Source: Leishmania donovani (taxonomy: Eukaryota; Euglenozoa; Kinetoplastea; Trypanosomatida; Trypanosomatidae). From it: a DNA stretch of 64,000 bases. The stretch covers positions 863,201 to 927,200 of the forward strand of contig NC_018260.1 of the NCBI RefSeq assembly GCF_000227135.1, written 5' to 3'. A program made the position numbers and the translations under genes. The notes below the pieces were generated by a model. The model searched no databases. It was given only the letters and a program-made list of their open reading frames with translations, and was not told where the DNA came from. Shown here piece by piece: positions 1 to 9,456 of the stretch (position 1 is its first letter; the number at the start of each line of letters is the position of its first letter).

Positions 1-1095
1 ACACCGCTTTTAGAGCCAGGGAAGGGGGCAAACGGTGGCGCCATTGCTGTATTCCAGGTACCCTGACTTGCGCCGTCTTCATCCTGCGCCTGGGCGCGCG
101 TGGATTCGGTGTCTGCGTGTGGCGTTTATTGCTTCACCAACGCATCTTCTCCCCGAACGCATCGGGTCTATCACTGCGTGGGGCGTAGGCCATATCACGC
201 CTACTGCAGTGGCCTTTTCCCGCTTTGCACCCCATACGTGCTGGCTTGAGTGTGTGCCTCCATGAAGCGATTGGGTTATCGCTCTCCGCCTCCTCTGGCC
301 ATCTACAAACTTCTTGACTGCTACCATTTGTTTTTTCGCGGGTCTCTTCCGACCTTTCTCTGCCACACGCACCATCGCACACCTACACGTACACGTGTAG
401 GACCGTGCGCACATCTGCTCGTGGCAGAAACATAAACGAACACGCGGGTACTTCAGTCGCCTCCGCGCTACTTTCTTTCCCCTCTTAACCCCGCCCGCGT
501 TCCCTCTCTCTCCTCAGCGGCGGCAGACAGATGCACGTGGACGAGCACAGCAATCTACGCCGCAGCGCATACACGCACGCGTAGGGCACTGTAGGTTTTT
601 CCTTCCCTTTGCGCACGCTGCGAGCTCTGCGAGACGTGGGGCCACTGCGACTACCCCCACCGCTGCTGTGTTCCTCGGAGAGCAGGACTGCAACGGAGCC
701 ATGCCGCGCGTATCGCCCCATCTCTGTCTGCACTTTGTTGATTTTTATCATGACGGGCATATGATGGCCAGCGCCGCCTCGCCTCGAACGGCGGACAATT
801 CGTGGTGAATGTGTGCTCGGGCCTGCTGTCCATTCACCACGCGACTGCGCAGATGGAGGAACTACTCCTTATTTTTTTATTTTCTTGGCTTTCGAGTCTG
901 TGGACGAGTACACGGCACGGGGGCGTCTGTGTCGGTTTAGTGCAGATGTTGATTCTCTTTCTCTCTCCTGGGCTTGCTGAGCGCTTTGGGGCTTTGTGGG
1001 AACTATATCTCGCTGGCGGCTGAGTCGTGCACGGCGGTGCTTGTCCACAGCTTGCTCCCTCCCCCCTTGTGCTGCCAGATCGGAAGCAAGGGGAG
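1..1095. other. Intergenic/UTR sequence with no recognised gene
   Basis: This stretch has short, mutually overlapping open frames on both strands, none with convincing protein composition. It contains pyrimidine-rich runs (for example 465-520 and 880-970) and CG/CA-rich patches typical of trypanosomatid intergenic DNA. It is probably the 3' UTR and spacer of a gene lying to the left of the window. I see no tRNA-like or other structured RNA gene. Confidence 0.6.
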
Positions 1096-1620
1096 CCCTA
1101 GCATATGCCATTTCCCAGAACGTCGAATCCCGTTGCGAGGACCGCGCAGGGGCGACGCTGCGCGTGTGTCGGCACGCGCGCGGCTGTGCTGCGAGATTGC
1201 CTACTCCAGCTCTACGCCATTTGCGGCCCTTGTGTGATCCCGCGACTGCCGCGGAGGTGGCGAGCCGGTTTACTGGGCCTGCAGAGGAGCTGCTTGCGGC
1301 GTTGGAGGTGGAGCGCGACGCGTACAGTTACTTCTCGTTCAACTGAGGACCGTCCAGCGTTGCTTCCGCACTGGCATTCTGATTATCACACGGGCGCGTG
1401 AAGGGGGTGCACGAGGACTTGGAGCCGCCGTGCGAAAGAAACATGCGCAGCAGCAAAGGGAAAGGTACCGCAGGGCCTGGCACAGTGCTTTACGAGCATC
1501 CGGAGGGAAGGGCCGAACAAGCGACACTGGCGAATCATCACTTCCTCCGCTATCCCGCCATGCACGTGGTGGCGTATGAGTTTCTGCTCCCCATCAGCGA
1601 GAGTGAAGCTGCGCAAGTGA
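1096..1620 (+). pseudogene. Possible decayed coding remnant with two in-frame stops
   Basis: One reading frame (that of position 996) stays open across this region except for TGA at 1344-1346 and TGA at 1380-1382. On both sides of the stops it gives peptide with ordinary protein composition and Leishmania-like codons, for example the stretches EELLAALEVERDAY and AMHVVAYEFLLPISESE. The frame has no ATG upstream of the stops; the apparent start at 996 is GTG, which a eukaryotic nuclear gene would not use. I do not recognise the protein. It may be a small pseudogene, a gene broken by base errors in a draft assembly, or chance. Composition differs from the pyrimidine-rich sequence around it. Confidence 0.3.
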
Positions 1621-1959
1621 GGGGGAGACGCATATGCAGAACCGCAACCCCTTCTCAGCCGCAACAAAGCGAGGGCGAATGTACGCAATGCCGAACCGCA
1701 CCATGGTGTGCGCGCGCGTGTGTGTGCGTGTGTGATGGCTATGCTGATCTGCGCGCGTCTGCACTCGCGGACCCAAGAATCATTGCATCTTCTCCACGCT
1801 GCCCCCTCCCAACCCGAAGAAGACCTACGCCTATGCGCTAAAAAAAAACAGACAAACAACAAAATCGGTATTATCTTATCAGTTGCATTCCTTCACCGAA
1901 TCACAGTCTCCTGCTTCATCGATCTTCTAGCACGACGGGGTCTGCGGCAGGGATACAGA
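1621..1959 (+). other. 5' flank of the MDP-1-like gene with a candidate trans-splice acceptor
   Basis: The sequence just upstream of the phosphatase ATG contains the pyrimidine-rich run TCTCCTGCTTCATCGATCTT followed by AG at 1929-1930, about 30 bases before the ATG. This fits the usual spliced-leader acceptor arrangement of a polypyrimidine tract followed by the first AG. A second AG at 1949-1950 is an alternative. An A-rich run at about 1840-1862 precedes it. Nothing else is recognised here. Confidence 0.4.
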
Positions 1960-2565
1960 ATGAGTAGGGTCACTGCCAAAGCCGATGGTGACGCTGCCAC
2001 GTTACTGCCGCGAGTGATCGTCTTCGATCTCGATGGGACTCTCTGGACCCCCGAGATGTACCAGCTGTGGGGCGGCGCTCCCTTCAAGCCACACAAGCAG
2101 AACCCCAGCATCATGATCGACAAGTCGGGCACGGAGGTGCGCCTCATCGGCGAGTCTCGCGACGTCTTGCAGACCCTCGCGACGAACCCGAAGTGGGCAA
2201 ACACATACCTCGCCATCTCTTCCACCTGCGACGTCCCCAGCTGGGCAAGGGAGCTACTGGGCACATTCGAGTTCACCGACTGTGCCGGAAAGACGGTGCC
2301 CATGCACAGCCTATTCGGCGACCGCATCGAGATCTACAAGGCGAACAAGGCGAAGCAGCACGAGATGATTCTTCGAAAAGTGAACAGGGTCGACCCGAGC
2401 GTGTCCGAGTACGCGCAGATGCTCTTCTTCGACAATCAAACCGACAACGTGCACCATGTGTCTGGCATTGGCGTGACGTCCTACTACTGCCCCAGTGGAA
2501 TGACGAAGGGTACGTTCGAGAAAGGTCTGGAAGTGTGGCGTCGCGCGCAGCTGTCGAAGATGTGA
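1960..2565 (+). CDS. Magnesium-dependent phosphatase 1 (MDP-1)-like HAD hydrolase
   Basis: The product is a 201-residue protein of the haloacid dehalogenase phosphatase superfamily. The N-terminal FDLDGTLW motif (Asp23 nucleophile and Asp25) is the family's motif I, with the TLW continuation typical of MDP-1. Further motifs follow in order: an AISSTCD segment corresponding to motif II, a Lys-rich KANKAKQ segment before the C-terminal half, and MLFFDNQTDN as motif IV with the metal-binding Asp. Length and motif spacing match eukaryotic MDP-1, which in animals is a Mg-dependent protein-tyrosine and sugar-phosphate phosphatase. The substrate here is unknown. I chose ATG 1960 because the longer open frame upstream translates into low-complexity UTR-like sequence, and homology begins only after this Met. 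There is no signal peptide, so a cytosolic enzyme is expected. Confidence 0.85.
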   Translation: MSRVTAKADGDAATLLPRVIVFDLDGTLWTPEMYQLWGGAPFKPHKQNPSIMIDKSGTEVRLIGESRDVLQTLATNPKWANTYLAISSTCDVPSWARELLGTFEFTDCAGKTVPMHSLFGDRIEIYKANKAKQHEMILRKVNRVDPSVSEYAQMLFFDNQTDNVHHVSGIGVTSYYCPSGMTKGTFEKGLEVWRRAQLSKM

Positions 2566-3846
2566 GGTGCGATTGCGTAGTCGAGTGTCGGGCATAAGAG
2601 GCGGAAGGGAGGGGGGGGTGGAGAGACCAGTGCATACAGATCTTCTTCTCTCGCGCTCGAGTTTCTCATCTTGCTCTCCAGTGCACCAGACCGATGAAAC
2701 TTCGGATTAGGCGTCGCCTGTGCTTGTGCGCACATGCGTGTGCATCAAGGAGCAGCTCCTTTGCTGCTGTCTGCTTGACGCGCGTGGAAGGCGCTTGTTG
2801 TACGTTTCACGCCTCACGGGCCGAGAGAGTAACGGTGGAAAGGACGGGGAAAAAAATAACCAGCTGCACACGCGCGTCGCTGTCATGACACGTTGAGGCG
2901 CCCAGACTTCTCGCACGACATGCGCGAGTATGTCTTTGCTTGCGAAAGCAGACGCGCGGGCGCCCACGCACCTCGCGCATGTCGTGCGAGAAGTCTGGGC
3001 GCACTGCGAGTTTTGACGGGGCGACGAGAGCACAGCGCGCGGCGCTTGCATTCGCACATCCACTGTGATGAGTGAACGTGTGCAGCCTTCTCGCTGCTTT
3101 CATTCTTGCTGAGGATAAGGCAGGTGCGATGGTGTCGCACTTGTTGCGCCGTCCTCATGCCCATCTATCATTTCCTTAAGCCGGCGCACACGACAAGCAC
3201 TCGCTCCCTATCTCGCTCGTCATGACGGAGCGCACTCGCCGGCGCCACCTTTTCGACTCTCACTTCCTCTCGGCTGACGTATCGCCCTCCTTTCCATCTC
3301 GTTTTTTTTTTTTGTGTGCACCTGCACGCACGCGTCGCTTGTACCTCCTTCTCTACCGCACTCGTTTTCCATGGCTGAAAGCGTGCGTCTGTCGGTGCAT
3401 CGACTGAGCGCAAACAAAGAGCACCCGATCACCAGGAAGACGACCGCCCTCACCACGCGGCGGCCCGTCCGACTCTCTTCCGCTTCCGTTCTCGTACAAC
3501 ATCTTGCAGTACGTCTATCCGCAGACCCACACGCAAAGAGAGAAGAGGCGGCTCAGCATCGATTTCTTCAGCGGCTTACTTGAGGCGCGGCAGCGGACAA
3601 CTGCGACACTGGCGCTCCGCTTGTGCTGAACGCTGTCTCGTCCGCCTTTATATATACACACAAATCCTTGTTGTTCGTGTGCTCTTGACGGGCTCTAGAC
3701 GAGCCTACCGCTCGCTTCCTTCTCTCGCTACCCCTGCCACCCACTCAATAGCGCATCTGCGGTGCAAGCCCACGCTGCCATTTTCTTTGGTTGCTTTCTC
3801 GCCTCGAAGGCCACTCTCCTGCCCCCGTGCCCTCCCCTCTCTCATT
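2566..3846. other. Intergenic region with a perfect long inverted repeat
   Basis: This holds the 3' UTR of the phosphatase and the 5' region of the next gene. It has a poly-T run at about 3301-3312, several pyrimidine tracts between 3280 and 3840, and the inverted repeat annotated separately at 2898-3002. Open frames here are short, overlap each other on both strands and have no protein-like composition. I see no gene. Confidence 0.6.
2898..3002. repeat. Perfect 31-bp inverted repeat with a 43-base loop
   Basis: Bases 2898-2928 are the exact reverse complement of 2972-3002. The arms begin GCGCCCAGACTTCTC on the left and end GAGAAGTCTGGGCGC on the right. The pairing stops sharply at both ends, and 43 bases lie between. 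Transcribed, it would fold into a very stable GC-rich hairpin starting about 330 bases after the stop of the upstream gene, inside its probable 3' UTR or the spacer before the next trans-splice site. A fold-back artefact of library construction or assembly is the main alternative. Confidence 0.95.
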
Positions 3847-6800
3847 ATGGGCGCCTTTGCTTTGTGTTTGGAGAGCGCGGCACGCGACATTCGATCGCTG
3901 CTCACGCTGCATCGCGTGCATCCGCAGGTGCGCAGCGACATTCAGCGCATTCTTGGCAGTCTTCTCCGAAAGAACTATGAGAACATGACGGTGCCCTTAC
4001 CGATGGACCTGATCGATCCCCCGGAGCAGGTGTGCCGGGAGCTGGTGAATGGCATCGTGGAGGACGCCTTCAAGACAGCACTTCCGGCGTCCGACATGCG
4101 CGCCTTGGAGCGCCGTTGTGTCGAGCTCCAGCAGGACAATGCCGAGTTGAAGGCCGCTGCCGACAAAGCTGACGAAAGCGTCATGGAGTTGCGGGAAGTG
4201 CTGTCGGATCTCAAGAGGGCACACGAATACATGCTTCATAGCTACTTTAGGGAGGTCCTGATGCTGCGCTGCCGCATCGACGATCTTCAGCGACAGCTTC
4301 GCACTCGCCGACTGCACTCCATGACTCTCGCGCCCCTTGTCGGTGGCAGCGCTGCGCAGCTTATCCCCACAGTAGAGTCTCAATTGCAGCACTTCCTCGT
4401 CAACACAAGCGTAGCCACGGGGCAGGGCGAGCCGGCGAGCCAGTCGTCGACGTCGCCACCCAGGACACCGCTGCCGCCGAGCGGGTCATCGGACGAGGAA
4501 TCAGAAGCGGATGATGGCCCCGTGCGTCGGCGGATCTCGACTCATATCAGCCATCGCGGAGAAGGGCGTGACGCTGACGCGCAAGCACAAACAAGACCGC
4601 CCGCGCTGGGGGCGGCTACAGTCGGCGCTGCGCCGGCAGCACCACCCGATGCAAAGGGGTGGTCCGCGACGCCTCACCCGAAACACAAAGGCTACAGTAT
4701 CCGCATCAACGTCCCGATAGGCACTGCTGCTCGCGCGCGGACGCTGGGGTCACCGCGCAGTGCGACGGCTCAGAAGACGACAACGTTTGAGGTGTGGAGC
4801 ACGGAGACCGATAGCGTTGACGCGATCTTTGATTACGAAGAGTACCTCCGCATCCTCAACGGCGCGGATGCTGCCTGGTTGCAGCGCTTCACGGATGCGA
4901 TGGGTGGCTCGGAGCGCGGGAGCCCGCGGCATCGTTGTCACTCGCTGAGTGTGCGCACTCGCACCAAATCAAAGGTGAGCTTCCTCTCCGGCAGCCTAGC
5001 CTCAAACCCCGACGACACCTCGTCTTCTGCGGCGCTTTCGAAGGAGGGGGCGAACGCCAACGGGTTCCGCTGGTTGTTGCACCTCGCCCTGGAGCCGATC
5101 AAGCACAAATTTCACATGGAGCTGGACCAGCTGCGGCAGGCGGTTCAAACCATGCAACGGGAGCACGCAGACCAGGTGCAGCTGATTGAGCGCGCACTCT
5201 CGACCGTGCAGAGCCGCAACGATGCATTGCTCGACTTCATCAACACGTTTGCGCAGCAGGCTCGGCAAACCTTGGTGGTGGTGGCTCGTGACGTGCAGGC
5301 GCGGAGCATGGTGGAGCTCCTGTCCAGTGGTGCGCTGCCGGCTGCAGCGGCTGAGACGGTCGCGTCCTTTTTCACTCCCGCCGCGTCAGCGGAGACGCCA
5401 CCTGGGCGGCCGTCTACATCCTCGGCGGCGGCCTCGCCGCTACCCCACACAGAGTCGGCTCAGGCGCCATCGGCGTCGCACTTGCTTCGCAACAAGAAGT
5501 GGCGCCTGAAGGCAGGCGTGGCGCTTGAGGCGCAGGAGCAGGCGTCAATGATGGCCGCCATGAATCACCGGCTGGGAAAGGCCGGCTCGGTGGAGGTGAG
5601 GTGCAGCATGCCGCATGCCCCTACGAATGCTGCCGAGGAGGTGAACTACTACCGCGCCGACCTCGGTCTTCCCTACTGGTGCTCGCACCCGGTCACCGTA
5701 CACGCACGAAAAATGTTTGGCGAGCTGCAAGAGATCGCCGCTTCGATTCGCGCAACGCGGGTGATGCATTTCTTGGCATCCGAGGAGAGCGCTGGCGGTG
5801 ACGGGCGTCGAGTGCGGTGGAAGGTCCGAGGCACCACAGACTCGAGCGGACGCAATGACGGCTACCACCGCGGCTGCAACTCCCCGCCTCCGCTGTTAAA
5901 GGACCGCGATAGCTCTTCCTTCTACTATTTCCGCGACTGCGACGTGGACGGAGACAGCGCGCTTCGGCACTTGGCAGCGCATCGCCGGCAGCGGGAAGAG
6001 TGGCTCACGGCGCCCGTCAGTGGGGCGGACGGGCAAACGGCCGCAGACTTGCTACGTGAGCTGGCAGGTCTGCGCATGCGCCGTGCAAGTGACCGGAAGC
6101 GACTAAAGGTGGTGCAGGCATCGCTGCCGCAGCAGCTCACGAAAGCCGCCGCTGCTTCTGACATGGCGGAGGAGGCCGCTGGGGCAAAGGGGATGACGAA
6201 AGGAGCCCGCGCCGGCGCCACAGACCCTGAGCCGGAGTCGCCGGACCTGCACTTCTTGTCTCCAGAAGCGCTGCTGAGGGCTTGCGCGCTGCAGCGGCTC
6301 GGCAGGCGAACGCAGCAGCGGCTGATGCAGACGTCGCAGCGCATTGCCGAGCTTCAGCGACTGCTGGACTTGCACTTTGGCCATTGCCAGCTGAAGGACT
6401 CCGAGGACTCGCTCTCGTGGGAGACGGCGCGGAGGGTGGCGGCTGAGGGGTCACAGGGGCTGCTCGGCGCCAATGGCACATTGCACTTGGCGGGCCATTT
6501 GTGGAGCTCTCCATACTTAAACGACACCGTCCTGGATGCGAACGCTCAGCAGCATCAGCAGAGGGGCACCTGCGCCGGCTACTCTCGTGGACAGCTGATG
6601 TATCTTCCGATAGGGCTGGCGGGGGCACGAGACGCAGATGGCAACAGCAGCGGTGGGGCTGGAGCGTATTTCATGCTTGACGGGTCTGTCATCTCCGCCG
6701 CGCCGTTCGCCCCATTCTCGACGGCGGCAAGCAAGGGTGGCCAGGGCATCAACGAAGAATCAGAGCGGCCTGCGATGCCGGATCGCATTACTCCGTTTGT

Positions 6801-8268
6801 GGCGGTTATGGAGTACTGCCGAGGCGTGCAGATGGGCCGCCCGCTTGGTCGGCGCGCCGGGCCCGTGTATCTCTTCCAGGACCATGAAAGCGGTGACTAC
6901 TACGTCGGTGATCAGGCTGGCCGCAACGTGCTAAAGGCGGATGACGACACCGCTGGCGATGCGGTCGGCATACGAGCAGAGGCGGACACGCAACGGTCGC
7001 TGCTGCCCATGACGCGCATTTTGTTCCCAGCGCCGATGCAGTTTACCGTGGCCGACGCTTCTTCCGTCGCGTCTTCTGTGGCGGCATCTGCTGCAGCGAG
7101 CACGGCACTTCACCCCATCTATCTTGTGCCCATGGCGATTCCTCTCTCGGACGAAGAGGCAGTGATACAGGAGGGCTGGCAGGCGTGCCACCGACACGGA
7201 CACACACGTCGCGATCCCATCTACTACACGACAATGGCACCCCTTCCACTCTCGAAATCGTATCATCACGTTGTGCCACAGCCAGGAAACGCCGACGCCG
7301 TCGCTCTTGCGGAGGCGGCAGCTGACGCGGCCGCCGTTTCGCACAATGGCGACAGCAATGCACCTGTGAACCATTACCTTCGCAGCCCACCTTGCGTGTT
7401 CCAGCCGGCTGACGAGGCCGCTGCAATGATGCGCGTGCGCTCCTTGCAGCTCCAGCAGCGCCGAGGTGCTAATAAATCTTTTCCTGATACCGCGGCGGTG
7501 GACAGCAGCGCCGCTTGCGCGCGTTCCGGCCTCCTATCGCCAGACGTCACAGCGAGCTCGGCCGTGACCCCGACATCCACGTTACCGTCTTCAGTGGGCC
7601 CTCTCTCCGGCTATGCTCTCTCTTCCCCCGAAGCGCATCTCCTCGGTGCGGTGCCGTTGCTTGCCGCTGACTGGCAAGGGGGTCGAGGCCCAGTGGCAGC
7701 CGCGCCGCTTCCTGGCAGCTCCAGCAACCACGCTGCCGTACCGTTAGCGCTGTCTCCCTCCACAGAGCCTGTCACCACGCTGACTAAAACGGGGCACGAC
7801 GGCGTGCCACCCCTCACCAAGCTCGTGCCTCACACCTCTGCTGCTGCAGCGGCGGCGGCGCCAGTATCTTCCGCCACGAGCTTCTCCCCTCCCCTTGCTG
7901 CAGCACTGGTGCTGGCGAAGGAGCGGCGTAACGCGAGGCTTGCCGAGAAGGCAGAGCGTGCCGCACAGGCAAAGACGCTTCGGCAGGAGTCGCTGCGAAA
8001 TCGAACTCTGACGCGCGCGGCACCGAACAAGGAGAGTGACGTTCCACGCGTTCCGCCGCACCGTCTCGCCCCCCTCATCGGCAAGCACCCAGGTGACGAG
8101 GCGTCGCCCATGCTACCCCTCCCCGTGGACTCTGCAAGACTGCAGAGTCAGATGCGTCCGGAAAAGTGGGCACTGACGCCGCCGCCGCCGTCGCTGCGGT
8201 GGCGGGAGGTGAACGGTGGTGAACTGAATGCCTGGAATCTCAACAGCGACGTCGGCGACGCAGTGTAG
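3847..8268 (+). CDS. Large conserved-type protein with N-terminal coiled coil, function unknown
   Basis: The gene encodes 1473 residues. I place the start at ATG 3847 (MGAFALCLESAARDI); the open frame extends upstream to 3580, but that part begins with a non-ATG codon and reads like UTR. The first 80 residues are compact and helical. They lead into a heptad-rich coiled coil at about 84-152, with repeated Leu/Glu/Arg patterns. Further helical segments occur at about 410-490 and 740-850, separated by long Ser/Pro/Ala-rich disordered linkers. The last 450 residues are mostly low complexity and include a poly-Ala run near residue 1335 and a short basic coiled coil of the KERRNARLAEKAERAAQ type. 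I recognise no enzymatic domain, signal peptide or membrane segment. A cytoskeletal or scaffold role is plausible but is only an inference. The gene itself is secure from length and codon use. Confidence 0.85.
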   Translation: MGAFALCLESAARDIRSLLTLHRVHPQVRSDIQRILGSLLRKNYENMTVPLPMDLIDPPEQVCRELVNGIVEDAFKTALPASDMRALERRCVELQQDNAELKAAADKADESVMELREVLSDLKRAHEYMLHSYFREVLMLRCRIDDLQRQLRTRRLHSMTLAPLVGGSAAQLIPTVESQLQHFLVNTSVATGQGEPASQSSTSPPRTPLPPSGSSDEESEADDGPVRRRISTHISHRGEGRDADAQAQTRPPALGAATVGAAPAAPPDAKGWSATPHPKHKGYSIRINVPIGTAARARTLGSPRSATAQKTTTFEVWSTETDSVDAIFDYEEYLRILNGADAAWLQRFTDAMGGSERGSPRHRCHSLSVRTRTKSKVSFLSGSLASNPDDTSSSAALSKEGANANGFRWLLHLALEPIKHKFHMELDQLRQAVQTMQREHADQVQLIERALSTVQSRNDALLDFINTFAQQARQTLVVVARDVQARSMVELLSSGALPAAAAETVASFFTPAASAETPPGRPSTSSAAASPLPHTESAQAPSASHLLRNKKWRLKAGVALEAQEQASMMAAMNHRLGKAGSVEVRCSMPHAPTNAAEEVNYYRADLGLPYWCSHPVTVHARKMFGELQEIAASIRATRVMHFLASEESAGGDGRRVRWKVRGTTDSSGRNDGYHRGCNSPPPLLKDRDSSSFYYFRDCDVDGDSALRHLAAHRRQREEWLTAPVSGADGQTAADLLRELAGLRMRRASDRKRLKVVQASLPQQLTKAAAASDMAEEAAGAKGMTKGARAGATDPEPESPDLHFLSPEALLRACALQRLGRRTQQRLMQTSQRIAELQRLLDLHFGHCQLKDSEDSLSWETARRVAAEGSQGLLGANGTLHLAGHLWSSPYLNDTVLDANAQQHQQRGTCAGYSRGQLMYLPIGLAGARDADGNSSGGAGAYFMLDGSVISAAPFAPFSTAASKGGQGINEESERPAMPDRITPFVAVMEYCRGVQMGRPLGRRAGPVYLFQDHESGDYYVGDQAGRNVLKADDDTAGDAVGIRAEADTQRSLLPMTRILFPAPMQFTVADASSVASSVAASAAASTALHPIYLVPMAIPLSDEEAVIQEGWQACHRHGHTRRDPIYYTTMAPLPLSKSYHHVVPQPGNADAVALAEAAADAAAVSHNGDSNAPVNHYLRSPPCVFQPADEAAAMMRVRSLQLQQRRGANKSFPDTAAVDSSAACARSGLLSPDVTASSAVTPTSTLPSSVGPLSGYALSSPEAHLLGAVPLLAADWQGGRGPVAAAPLPGSSSNHAAVPLALSPSTEPVTTLTKTGHDGVPPLTKLVPHTSAAAAAAAPVSSATSFSPPLAAALVLAKERRNARLAEKAERAAQAKTLRQESLRNRTLTRAAPNKESDVPRVPPHRLAPLIGKHPGDEASPMLPLPVDSARLQSQMRPEKWALTPPPPSLRWREVNGGELNAWNLNSDVGDAV

Positions 8269-9238
8269 GCCACGCCGTCCGTGTGCTTCCCTCCTTCGTG
8301 CTGCTCCACGTGCACTGCTTCATGTGAGCGAGGGCAGTGAACATCTTTTTCTGTCGACGGGCTTGCCTGTGCGCGCACATCCGACTTCGCTCTCCTTTTC
8401 TCTGTGCTTAGCTGATGTTCCATCTCTCTCTCTCTCCCCGTCTGTATGTCTCGGTTTCGCATTCTTCGGTGCTTGCAATGATGTACAGAATTGCCTCGAC
8501 GGTGGGGGGGGGGAAGGGATGCCGCAGGCGACACTTGCACACGTCTTGCCGTTGGTGCCTCCGTCGCTCTTTCACGGTTGTAAAGGACAACAACAACGAC
8601 ACCGAAGAGGAACAGAAAATCAGCCGGATGCTTTATGCTTCCTCTTTTTAGTGTTCATTGGAAAAACGCGGTGCATCACTTCGCCCGCCCCCGCCCATCC
8701 CCCCTTCTCTGCCTGTCTCTTTTATCTCTGGTTCTCATTTCTGTTCTCTGCCCATGCTTCTGCTCGTTGGGTACGTGTGCGCGTTACACTTCTGTTTTTC
8801 TTGCTCGTTTTCTTCGTTTCCCTTTTCCTTGGTGCGCGTTATGGTGCGTGGTGCAGCCCCGCACTCCTCCGCCTCGATAACCGCGCGCATGCGCGGAGAA
8901 CGCAACGGAGAAGGTGAGCCCAGAAAGAACGAGAGAAACTACGCCAGCAGAGGGGTAGACCGCGTGCGCACGTGTGGAGCGCCTCGACGAAGTACAACAA
9001 GCAAGCAAACAACAACAAAAAAGCACACGCATGGGAAAGAAAAATGCGCGCCATCGCCAAGCGGCGCGGCAGGGATAAGAGGACATCGCCCGAGCTTTGC
9101 CGCCAAGGCATGACGAAGGTGCGCGTCCCGGACGTGCGTCTCTGTGTCTCTGCTCGTGCGAACGGTCCCGCGCGCTCTCTCTCTTTCTTTCCCTCATCAA
9201 GCGCGACTCATGTACTCGCCTCGCGAGCGCTTTTCACT

Positions 9239-9272
<34 letters not shown>

Positions 9273-9456
9273 GGTGAGAGAGCGAGCGAGCGAGTGCATC
9301 TCCGCCTGGCGCCGGAACACAACGCTTCAGGCAAGCAGGAGGACCGTCTCGGTTAGACTTGACCTCCGTTCCGGTGGCGCTGATGAGGCAAGGCGCGCCT
9401 CTTCGCTCTTGCGCACTTTGTAGCGCTCCTCCCTTTCTTGCTCTGCCCTTCTGCAC
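8269..9456. other. Intergenic region, pyrimidine-rich, with a CA microsatellite
   Basis: This is the probable 3' UTR of the preceding gene plus spacer. It contains repeated CT-rich runs (8395-8450, 8680-8830), an A-rich patch near 9000-9025, a CA dinucleotide array at 9242-9271 and a short GAGC repeat just after it. Open frames on both strands are short and low in complexity. I see no gene. Confidence 0.6.
9242..9271. repeat. CA dinucleotide microsatellite
   Basis: There are fifteen uninterrupted AC units, directly followed by a purine-rich GAGAGAGCGAGCGAGCGAG run. Such arrays are common in Leishmania intergenic DNA and are not coding. Confidence 0.95.

Noticed and set aside
3580..3846. N-terminal extension of the 1473-aa protein
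   Set aside because: The extended frame starts with TTG, which is not a nuclear start codon in this group, and the translated extension looks like UTR.
9242..9271. CA arrays considered as telomeric or CRISPR-type repeats
   Set aside because: They are plain dinucleotide microsatellites without spacers and without the TTAGGG-type telomere unit of kinetoplastids.
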